Assembly: GCA_017555585.1 (NCBI GenBank)
Contig: JAFZGA010000005.1
Span: 38,656 to 102,655 of the forward strand
Origin: Bacteroidaceae bacterium
GTDB taxonomy: Bacteria > Bacteroidota > Bacteroidia > Bacteroidales > Bacteroidaceae
DNA: 64,000 bases
Direction of reading: 5' to 3'
The notes below the pieces were generated by a model, which did not search any database, was not told where the DNA came from, and saw nothing but the letters and a program-made list of their open reading frames with translations. This document shows, one piece after another, positions 1 through 7,218 of the stretch (position 1 is its first letter; each line of letters opens with the position of its first letter). Made by a program: the position numbers and the translations under genes.

Positions 1-466
1 GTACTGAGCAGTAGTTGTATTTGAATCCATGCTCTTTTGCCAGTTGTTCAAGGCGTTGCGGTAGTACCTTCTTCGCCTGTTCGTGAATGGCATTTGTCAT
101 CACTCTCTTCAACCACTCCTGAATGTCGTGGTATACGGTATGCTCCGGGCACATAAGCAACCTTGAGGAGCCGTTCTCAACCCACATGAATTTCTCTCCT
201 TTGTATTCCTGCACCTCTATCCTGAATGTGTCGTTTCCTACGGTATATCCTGGGAGTATGGTCCTTGTATTTGCAGCCTGTTGCGCTTTCAACTTGTTAC
301 CATGCATGGCAAGTGCCCTTTCAATGTCCTTTTGTGTGGCGAATACAGGAACAGTGAGATGGATGCACTCTTTTTTGGCACGCATAATGATCTGCCTTGC
401 GCGTCTGTTGACTGCAATCTTTATCAATCCCCATTCCGGGTGCATGAATTCTTGTTTTACGGGCAT
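1..466 (-). CDS. YgjP-like (DUF45) metallopeptidase, N-terminal part, cut by window edge
   Basis: I translated this by hand on the minus strand. It starts MPVKQEFMHPEWGLIKIAVN and stays open for 155 codons to base 1, so the C-terminal part lies outside the window. The N-terminal RRARQIIMRAKKECIHLTVP stretch and the later SRLLMCPEH and IQEWLKRVMTNAI segments fit the beta-rich start and helical linker of YgjP/DUF45 proteins, a family of putative zinc metallopeptidases related to M48 and SprT. The family's HExxH zinc motif would fall beyond the edge, so catalytic competence cannot be judged. A second Met at residue 8 is an alternative start. It reads in the same direction as speA, from which a perfect 12-bp hairpin separates it. 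Family call is from recognised pattern, not a search. Confidence 0.6.
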   Translation of the reverse strand, partial: MPVKQEFMHPEWGLIKIAVNRRARQIIMRAKKECIHLTVPVFATQKDIERALAMHGNKLKAQQAANTRTILPGYTVGNDTFRIEVQEYKGEKFMWVENGSSRLLMCPEHTVYHDIQEWLKRVMTNAIHEQAKKVLPQRLEQLAKEHGFKYNYCSV

Positions 467-485
467 CGGCTTTTTATATAGGCAT

Positions 486-516
486 GAAAGGTTGTAGCGT
501 GAATCTACAACCTTTC
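486..516 (-). terminator. Hairpin between speA and the DUF45 gene
   Basis: A perfect 12-bp stem (GAAAGGTTGTAG with CTACAACCTTTC) closes a 7-nt loop just downstream of the speA stop. On the minus strand the following U tract is weak, so it could be a poor terminator or an mRNA 3'-end stabiliser for the topA-aroK-speA message. Confidence 0.5.
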
Positions 517-540
517 AGTAACTTTAATATTGTCAATCAA

Positions 541-2436
541 TCAGTAATCGAGGTAGGTATATCCGTACAATCCCGATCTGTAGTTGGATAGGAACTCTTT
601 GCCCTCTTCAAGAGTGATTTTACCCTCCTTTACAGCACTAGTTACCCAGCGCTCAAGGGTACGTACGAGCTTGCGTGCATCGAACTGAACGTAATCAAGT
701 ACGTCGGCAATGGTCTCGCCGTCAATGATCTTTTCAATCTGATAGCTCTTCTCGTCCACACTTACGTGTACGGCATTCGTGTCACCGAACAGGTTGTGCA
801 TGTCTCCAAGAATCTCCTGGTATGCTCCTACAAGGAATGCACCAAGATAATATGGTTCGTTCGGCTTCATGCGATGCACCTTCAATGAGTCGGCCTTGCT
901 GTTATAATGAATGAAGTCGGTGATCTTGCCATCGCTGTCGCAGGTCATATCCTGTATGGTGCAGTAGCGGTCAGGGCGCTCGTCAAGTCGGTGTATCGGC
1001 ATTATCGGGAAGAACTGGTCGATACCCCAGCTGTCGGGTAAGCTCTGGAACAGTGAGAAATTACAGAAATATTTGTCAGCAATGAGTTTCGGCAACTTTC
1101 TCAAGTCATCGGGCACATGCTTCATGTTTTTCGCTATCGTCAGAATCTCGCGGATGATACTCCAGAACATGCTTTCAATCTGTGCACGTGTCTTTAGGTC
1201 GACGATACCGTGGCTGAACAACTCAAGTGCCTCTTCGCGGATCTGTTGTGCATCGTGCAGTGCTTCGAGCATTGTACGCTGGTCGAGTTCGCACCATATC
1301 TTGTACAATTCTTTTGCAAGATCGTGGTCATTTGCAGCAACTTCCCACTCCTCGTCCATCTGTGGTAATGCGGCTGTTTCAAGAACCTCGAATATGAGCA
1401 CTGCATGGTGTGCCGAAACCGAGCGTCCGCTCTCTGTGATGATATTGGGGTGGGGGATACCGTTCTTGTCGGCAGCGTCCACCATTGTGTATATCGCGTC
1501 ATTGACATACTCCTGTATAGAGTAGTTGACACTGCTCTCGCTGCTCGATGAGCGTGTACCGTCGTAGTCGACACCCAGTCCGCCGCCTATGTCGGTAAAC
1601 TCGATGTTGTAGCCTAATTTGTGCAACTGCACGTAGAACTGTGATGCCTCGCGCAAAGCTGTTTTGATGTGGCGAATACGTGTGATCTGGCTTCCTATGT
1701 GGAAATGGATAAGTCTAAGACAATCCTTTATATCGTATCTCTCAAGAATGTCGAGTGCTTCCAGAAGTTCGCTCGATGTCAAACCGAACTTGCTTGCATC
1801 TCCACCGCTCTCTTCCCATTTTCCGCTGCCTTCTGATGCCAACTTGATACGTATTCCGATGTTTGGACGCACTCCAAGTCGTTTGCCGATCTTGGCAATA
1901 CGTTTAAGCTCGTTCAGCTTCTCCACAACAAGGAATATTCGGCGTCCCATCTTCTGTGCAAGCAACGCAAGCTCGATATAGCTGTCGTCCTTGTAACCGT
2001 TGCATATGATGAGTGCGTCGCTTTCGGTATTCATGGCGATTACCGCATGCAATTCGGGTTTTGATCCGGCTTCAAGTCCAATATTGTATTTCTTGCCGTG
2101 ACTTGTGATCTCTTCCACGACAGGACGCATCTGATTTACCTTTATCGGATAAACGATGAAGTTCTCTCCTTTGTAGTTGTACTCTTGTGAAGCTATTTTG
2201 AAACAACCCGAAATCTTCTCTATTCTGTTGTCAAGAATATCCGGGAAACGTATAAGTACGGGAGCGGCCACGTCGCGTAGTTGCAACTCGTCCATAAGCT
2301 CCTTGAGATCAATCTGTATGCCGTCTTTTTTGGGAGTGACAGCTACATTACCCTTTTCATTGATGCTGAAATAAGAAGCTCCCCAACCATTTATGTTGTA
2401 CAGCTCCTCTGAGTCCTCAATGCGCCATTTTCTCAT
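541..2436 (-). CDS. speA: Biosynthetic arginine decarboxylase
   Basis: A 631-aa cytosolic PLP enzyme that converts arginine to agmatine, the first step of the agmatine route to putrescine and spermidine. The PLP lysine is in YPIKVNQ (K99). The glycine-rich phosphate-binding loop GGGLGVDYDGT and the C-terminal TCDSDGKI segment, which carries the active-site cysteine of the neighbouring subunit in this fold family, are all present. Length is close to the E. coli SpeA size (about 650 aa), so it appears intact. It lies 53 bp downstream of aroK on the same strand and is probably the last gene of a topA-aroK-speA transcript. No spermidine or agmatine genes follow it in the window. Confidence 0.95.
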   Translation of the reverse strand: MRKWRIEDSEELYNINGWGASYFSINEKGNVAVTPKKDGIQIDLKELMDELQLRDVAAPVLIRFPDILDNRIEKISGCFKIASQEYNYKGENFIVYPIKVNQMRPVVEEITSHGKKYNIGLEAGSKPELHAVIAMNTESDALIICNGYKDDSYIELALLAQKMGRRIFLVVEKLNELKRIAKIGKRLGVRPNIGIRIKLASEGSGKWEESGGDASKFGLTSSELLEALDILERYDIKDCLRLIHFHIGSQITRIRHIKTALREASQFYVQLHKLGYNIEFTDIGGGLGVDYDGTRSSSSESSVNYSIQEYVNDAIYTMVDAADKNGIPHPNIITESGRSVSAHHAVLIFEVLETAALPQMDEEWEVAANDHDLAKELYKIWCELDQRTMLEALHDAQQIREEALELFSHGIVDLKTRAQIESMFWSIIREILTIAKNMKHVPDDLRKLPKLIADKYFCNFSLFQSLPDSWGIDQFFPIMPIHRLDERPDRYCTIQDMTCDSDGKITDFIHYNSKADSLKVHRMKPNEPYYLGAFLVGAYQEILGDMHNLFGDTNAVHVSVDEKSYQIEKIIDGETIADVLDYVQFDARKLVRTLERWVTSAVKEGKITLEEGKEFLSNYRSGLYGYTYLDY

Positions 2437-2489
2437 GTCTGAAATGTTCGATAGCAGTTAATGATTAAAAAAATATCTCCTTTTATAGT

Positions 2490-3017
2490 TTATAGTTCAA
2501 TCTGTTGTAGGAATGCCTTTACCGATTCCTCGATCTGTTTCGAATCTTCAAGCCTGTCGGCTCTGAATTTCTGCTTTGCCTTGTTGTAGTGCGGTGCTCT
2601 TTTTGCAAGCTGTTCCACTATGAAGCTGCGAAGCTCCTCGTCGCTCTTTTCCATTATCAGCGGACGTTTCTTGCGTGCGATGCTCAGCCTTATGAACAGT
2701 CTCTCTACAGGCACGTCAAGGAAAACTGTCGTACCCTGCCCGTTCATGTATTCGATGTTGTCGAAGAAGCAGGGTGTCCCTCCACCGGTAGATATCACGA
2801 CATTCTCAAATTCACCGGCCTCGTGCAACATTCTGCGCTCGATGTTCCTGAATTCCTCTTCACCCTTTCCGGCAAAGATCTGTGACACGCTCTTGCACAT
2901 TCGCTCTTCGATGTAGGTGTCCAGATCAATGAACTGGATATCAAGTTCCTTGGCAAGCGCACGTCCTAATGTGGTCTTGCCTGCTCCCATGTAGCCTATG
3001 AGGAATATACGTGTCAT
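2490..3017 (-). CDS. aroK: Shikimate kinase
   Basis: A 175-aa cytosolic kinase that phosphorylates shikimate at the 3-hydroxyl with ATP, the fifth step of chorismate synthesis. The Walker A loop GYMGAGKT is at residues 8-15, the shikimate-binding Asp is in FIDLDTYIEE (D33), followed by R57, the GGG motif at 78-80 and the lid arginine in KKRPL (R118). Its start codon overlaps the topA stop by 4 bp, so translation is probably coupled to topA. The final shikimate-pathway gene aroC is also in this window, at 30979, but in an unrelated context. Either aroK or aroL would fit as a symbol; aroK is used here. Confidence 0.93.
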   Translation of the reverse strand: MTRIFLIGYMGAGKTTLGRALAKELDIQFIDLDTYIEERMCKSVSQIFAGKGEEEFRNIERRMLHEAGEFENVVISTGGGTPCFFDNIEYMNGQGTTVFLDVPVERLFIRLSIARKKRPLIMEKSDEELRSFIVEQLAKRAPHYNKAKQKFRADRLEDSKQIEESVKAFLQQIEL

Positions 3018-5338
3018 TTCTTTTTGGTATATTGTCTTTTTGCAGGAGCCTTGCCGCTTTCCTTCTGTTTGTTTACAATGTCAATGCACTCTTCCAATGT
3101 GAGTTCTGCCGGTGTTACATTCTTCGGTAACTTATAGTTCTTTCCGTCGAATGCAATGTATGGTCCGAAACGTCCGTTCAGCACCTGAAGTTCCGGTTTT
3201 TCGTCAAAAATCTTGATGACACGTTCTGCTTCCGCCTTGCGTTTCTCCTCAATCAGTTCTATCGCTTCTTCAAGGCTAACAGCCAACGGGTCATGTGTCT
3301 TTGGCAATGTCACATATGCGTTGCCGAATTTTATGTATGGTCCGAAACGTCCAGCTCCGATTGTTACCGAGTTGCCTTCATAATCTCCCAATGTGCGTGG
3401 AAGGCTAAACAGCCCCAAAGCCTCTTCAAGAGTTATTGTCTCGAGTGTCTGTCCGGGTTTCATCTGTGCAAAACGTGGTTTCTCCTCGTCTGTAGCCGAA
3501 CCTATCTGTACTATAGGACCAAATCGGCCAATCTTTACCGATACCGGCTTGCCGCTTACAGGGTCGTTTCCGAGTATGCGTTCGCCGACCTTGTGCTCGT
3601 TCTTGGTCTGAATGATATTCTCGATCTTTGGCTCAAACTCCTTGTAGAATCCTGAAATGAGATCTGACCATACCAATTTACCGTCGGCAATCTCGTCGAA
3701 CTCCTTCTCGACACTTGCTGTAAAGTTGTAGTCCATTATCTCGGGGAAGAAGTCGAGCAGGAAGTCATTCACAACAATACCGATGTCAGTAGGCAACAGT
3801 TTTGCCTTTTCTGCTCCTGCATTTTCTTTGCCCTCCTTAGTGGTTATCTTGCCGTTCTTGAGGGTAAGTATGTTATATATTCTTGTGGTTCCACTTTTGT
3901 TACCTTTCTCGACATAGCCTCTCTGCTGTATTGTACTGATTGTTGGCGCGTATGTCGAAGGACGTCCTATACCGAGCTCTTCGAGCTTGCGTACAAGGCT
4001 TGCCTCGGTGTAGCGTGGAGGGTGCTGTGTGAAACGTTCTGTAGCAACAATCTCTTTTGTTGTCAGCGCATCTCCCTTATGTACAGCTGGTATTGCAATG
4101 CTTTCGTTCTGGTTCTCGTCATCGGTACTTTCCCTGTACACCTGTAAGAAACCGTCGAATACTGTTACCTCACCTGTTGCTACAAAGCTCTCGCTGTGTC
4201 CGCTGATTGATATGTTTACAGTGGTCTTTTCGATAACGGCATCAGCCATCTGTGACGCTATCGTACGTTTCCATATAAGCTCATAAAGTCGTTTCTCGGG
4301 GATTGTTCCATCGATGGTGGCATTCGTCATGTATGTAGGACGTATGGCCTCGTGTGCCTCTTGTGCACCTTTGGAGCTTGTAGAGTAGTTGCGGCTTTTC
4401 AGGTACTCGCTGCCGTATGTGTCTGTGACAACACTCTTGCATGAACCTATGCATAGCGATGAGAGGTTCACAGAGTCGGTACGCATGTATGTGATGTATC
4501 CCGATTCGTATAGTCTCTGTGCAATCATCATTGTTTGGGATACAGTGAAACCGAGTTTACGTGCTGCTTCCTGTTGCAATGTAGATGTTGTGAAAGGTGC
4601 TGCAGGAACCCTTTTCTGCGGTTTTGTGCTTACATCATCGATGACAAATGTGGCATTTTCGCATGATTGGAGGAATTTTTCAGCCTCTTCCTTTGTCTTG
4701 AAACGTTTTGACAACTCTGTGTTCAACGCTCCTGCTCCATCCGGCAATTCGAATGTTGCTGTAATTCGGTAGCTACTTTCGGAATTGAAACGGTTAATTT
4801 CCCTTTCGCGTTCAACGATGAGTCTTACGGTAACACTCTGTACACGTCCTGCCGATAACGCCGGCTTCACTTTGCGCCATAGTACTGGCGACAGCTTGAA
4901 ACCTACAATACGGTCGAGAACGCGACGTGCCTGCTGTGCATATACGAGATTTGTGTCTATTTCTCTGGGCTTTTCAATTGCATTGAGAATAGCGTTCTTT
5001 GTAATCTCATGGAATACGATACGCTTTGTGTTCTCTGGCTTTAGCCCAAGTACAGTGTAAAGATGCCAGCTTATGGCTTCTCCCTCGCGGTCTTCATCGG
5101 ATGCAAGCCATACCATGTCGGCTTTTTTGACTTCGCTTTTCAGGGTGCTTACGAGCTTTTCCTTTTCTGCCGGAATTTCATATTCCGGTTCAAATGTCCG
5201 GGTATTTATGCTGAACTCCTTTTTTTTGAGGTCGCATATATGACCGTAACTCGACATTACCTTATAATCCTTGCCAAGGAATTTCTCTATTGTTTTTGCT
5301 TTGGCCGGTGACTCTACTATAACTAAATTTTTCTGCAT
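3014..5338 (-). CDS. topA: DNA topoisomerase I (type IA)
   Basis: A 774-aa enzyme that relaxes negative supercoils through a 5'-phosphotyrosine intermediate. The Toprim domain opens with IVESPAKAKTI and continues with ASDEDREGE (acidic metal-binding residues around 81-87). The active-site tyrosine is Y284 in YITYMRTDS. The C-terminus lacks the Cys4 zinc fingers of the E. coli enzyme. In their place it has repeated GRFGP(I/Y) modules (about residues 600-760) and a lysine-rich tail, an arrangement common in Bacteroidota and many other phyla. It is the first gene of topA-aroK-speA, with a TACTTTTG promoter element about 55 bp upstream of the start. Confidence 0.96.
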   Translation of the reverse strand: MQKNLVIVESPAKAKTIEKFLGKDYKVMSSYGHICDLKKKEFSINTRTFEPEYEIPAEKEKLVSTLKSEVKKADMVWLASDEDREGEAISWHLYTVLGLKPENTKRIVFHEITKNAILNAIEKPREIDTNLVYAQQARRVLDRIVGFKLSPVLWRKVKPALSAGRVQSVTVRLIVEREREINRFNSESSYRITATFELPDGAGALNTELSKRFKTKEEAEKFLQSCENATFVIDDVSTKPQKRVPAAPFTTSTLQQEAARKLGFTVSQTMMIAQRLYESGYITYMRTDSVNLSSLCIGSCKSVVTDTYGSEYLKSRNYSTSSKGAQEAHEAIRPTYMTNATIDGTIPEKRLYELIWKRTIASQMADAVIEKTTVNISISGHSESFVATGEVTVFDGFLQVYRESTDDENQNESIAIPAVHKGDALTTKEIVATERFTQHPPRYTEASLVRKLEELGIGRPSTYAPTISTIQQRGYVEKGNKSGTTRIYNILTLKNGKITTKEGKENAGAEKAKLLPTDIGIVVNDFLLDFFPEIMDYNFTASVEKEFDEIADGKLVWSDLISGFYKEFEPKIENIIQTKNEHKVGERILGNDPVSGKPVSVKIGRFGPIVQIGSATDEEKPRFAQMKPGQTLETITLEEALGLFSLPRTLGDYEGNSVTIGAGRFGPYIKFGNAYVTLPKTHDPLAVSLEEAIELIEEKRKAEAERVIKIFDEKPELQVLNGRFGPYIAFDGKNYKLPKNVTPAELTLEECIDIVNKQKESGKAPAKRQYTKKK

Positions 5339-5393
5339 GACACAAATGCCGTTTTCTGTTGTCGGGAAAATACCCTTTTTAATGTTTTGCCGA

Positions 5394-5401
5394 CAAAAGT
5401 A
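5394..5401 (-). promoter_or_regulatory. Putative promoter -7 element of topA operon
   Basis: On the minus strand this reads TACTTTTG, a full match to the Bacteroidota -7 consensus TAnnTTTG. A TTTA lies 19 nt upstream in the place of the -33 TTTG. This implies an untranslated leader of roughly 50 nt before topA. Confidence 0.55.
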
Positions 5402-5470
5402 GAAAAGTTTCCTGTATATTTAAACCAAAAAAACGAAAAAAAATAAAAAGAGTCGGGCACCTTTCTCCCT

Positions 5471-5488
5471 AAAATAATATATTATTTT
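5471..5488. repeat. 18-bp perfect AT palindrome downstream of the OMP gene
   Basis: AAAATAATATATTATTTT is its own reverse complement. It sits in the 219-bp gap between the barrel-protein stop and the topA start, next to an imperfect inverted pair AGGTG...CACCT at about 5493-5511. It may mark the end of the NUDIX-TPR-OMP transcript, but it lacks the GC-rich stem of a standard terminator. The rest of the gap is A+T-rich and holds only the topA promoter. Confidence 0.4.
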
Positions 5489-5557
5489 AAATAGGTGAAA
5501 TTTTTACACCTTGAAGAAATATTTTGCCCAATCTCTTTTTAAGGAACAACGTGAACT

Positions 5558-7213
5558 TTAGAAGTTTACTGTTGCTCCCAACATTCCGCGTATGCCTCTT
5601 GTGTAGTAACCTTCATATTCATAATATTTGCAGTTCAACAGGTTATTGCCCTGAATGAATGCACCGAAGTATCTGTTGATGCTGTATGTTGCTCTTGCGT
5701 GCAGGTCGTGCTTGTCGCTTACTCTTGTGTTGTCGGCACGTCTTGAGTAATGTGTAAAGTTATACCCTATGTTTATTGTCAGGTTCTTGATTGGGTATAC
5801 CTCAACCTTGGCATTTGCTGTAACCTCAGGGCGCAGTGCAAGCAGATTCCTGTCCTTGCAAGTCCAATAGTCGTATCTTGCGTCCGCCTCTATCTTGAGA
5901 AGACCTCCATAATCGTATCCTATGCGTCCTCCGGCAAACAGGTCATTGGTGTATGCCTGTACGAAGTTGTCGTATATGAGAGCATGCTCTGTCGATTCCG
6001 GTTTTACTATTGTCTGCAACATATCGTCCTTTGTTAGTACATATCCGGCAAATATGTCGAATGAGAATGGCTCCAATGTCATACGTGTGCCAGCAACGAT
6101 GTCTGTTATCTTATATGTAGGCTTGATCTGTTTGTCGGTACGGTAGTTGTATCCCCAATACGGAGTAATGGCCTCTATGATTCTGAAACTGTTGTCCCTG
6201 CGTCCTCCTGTGATATTGGCATAGAACGAGATTCTTTTGGTAAGTACCTTGTCTATAGTTATGTGTGGTGCTGCTGCAACTACAGGACCATTACCGGTGC
6301 GGAAGTTGAATTTTGCGCCGAATGTGATTTCCCAATCATTGAAATTGAATTCGGTGTATGGGTTGAAATCCATCGACAACAGATTCTTATAACTGTAGGT
6401 GCTGTTTAGCAATGTGTTGTTGTAGATGAATCCGTTGAAATCGACATCAATACCGGCGCGACGCAGGTATTTTGTGTATATCTCGTATGCGAATGTTCCG
6501 CTTGCATTTATGTGATTCTCGACAATAGGGTTGCTGTAACCGTTTGTGTAATTGATGCGTGAGTTTGTATATCCGCCCTTGAACGTATATGCAAACGGTC
6601 CGGCGAGCTGTGATACACCACGTATACCGAAGCCATAGTTCATGTGATGCTGTTTGTCGGTTCTGCCTTTGACAACTTCGGCTCTTTGGTAGTCGAAAGC
6701 CCTGTTGTTGAAATCTCCGACAAAGTCAAAAACAAGTTTGTTGAACTTGTATCTGAAGTCCATTGCAGCGGCTGTGTTGAACATGTGTGAGTTCCAGTCA
6801 TTGTATCGTCCGTCGACATCGCATTTGAAACCGTCGAATGTTCCCAATACCTTCAGGTAACTTTTTTTACCGAGGTTCAGGTTATATGCCAGCTTCGCAT
6901 CGATCTCGTTCCTGAGTCCATAGCCGGCACGCAGGTATCCGGGCATGGGCTCTTCCTGAGCCGGCAGAACCTCTTTTGTGCTTCTTTCGCTTGTGAACAG
7001 CATGTATGGTGTCGCCTCTTTCGAGAATATCAGTTCTGCCGGTTTGGCATAGCTTTTGCTCTCGACTGTTGGTGTGAACTTCTGTTTGTTCACTTTGACG
7101 ACTGTGGGGTTATAGTCATTCTCTACGCTTACTACAGCGTTTCTTGTATCTTCCTGTGCAAACAGCGTGCCGCATATCAACAGCGCCGTCAGTGACAAAA
7201 TATTTCTTTTCAT
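5558..7213 (-). CDS. Outer-membrane beta-barrel protein of TonB-receptor type
   Basis: 551 aa with a Sec signal peptide (MKRNILSLTALLICGTLFAQ). A short linker rich in V/P/K follows, then alternating amphipathic strands with many aromatic residues to a terminal phenylalanine (GATVNF), the usual end of an outer-membrane barrel. Segments such as YSINRYFGAFIQGNNLLNCKY resemble the last strands of TonB-dependent receptors. No carboxypeptidase-like domain or plug is visible, and it is shorter than a full receptor, so function as a receptor is uncertain. Proteins like this are often labelled TonB-dependent receptor in Bacteroidales. It starts 5 nt after the TPR gene, so the two are probably co-translated and may interact. 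Confidence 0.7.
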   Translation of the reverse strand: MKRNILSLTALLICGTLFAQEDTRNAVVSVENDYNPTVVKVNKQKFTPTVESKSYAKPAELIFSKEATPYMLFTSERSTKEVLPAQEEPMPGYLRAGYGLRNEIDAKLAYNLNLGKKSYLKVLGTFDGFKCDVDGRYNDWNSHMFNTAAAMDFRYKFNKLVFDFVGDFNNRAFDYQRAEVVKGRTDKQHHMNYGFGIRGVSQLAGPFAYTFKGGYTNSRINYTNGYSNPIVENHINASGTFAYEIYTKYLRRAGIDVDFNGFIYNNTLLNSTYSYKNLLSMDFNPYTEFNFNDWEITFGAKFNFRTGNGPVVAAAPHITIDKVLTKRISFYANITGGRRDNSFRIIEAITPYWGYNYRTDKQIKPTYKITDIVAGTRMTLEPFSFDIFAGYVLTKDDMLQTIVKPESTEHALIYDNFVQAYTNDLFAGGRIGYDYGGLLKIEADARYDYWTCKDRNLLALRPEVTANAKVEVYPIKNLTINIGYNFTHYSRRADNTRVSDKHDLHARATYSINRYFGAFIQGNNLLNCKYYEYEGYYTRGIRGMLGATVNF

Positions 7214-7218
7214 GTTGC

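Noticed and set aside
5471-5488. AT palindrome as a phage or plasmid attachment site
   Set aside because: No integrase gene or second copy of the sequence is near; simple A+T-rich composition explains it better.
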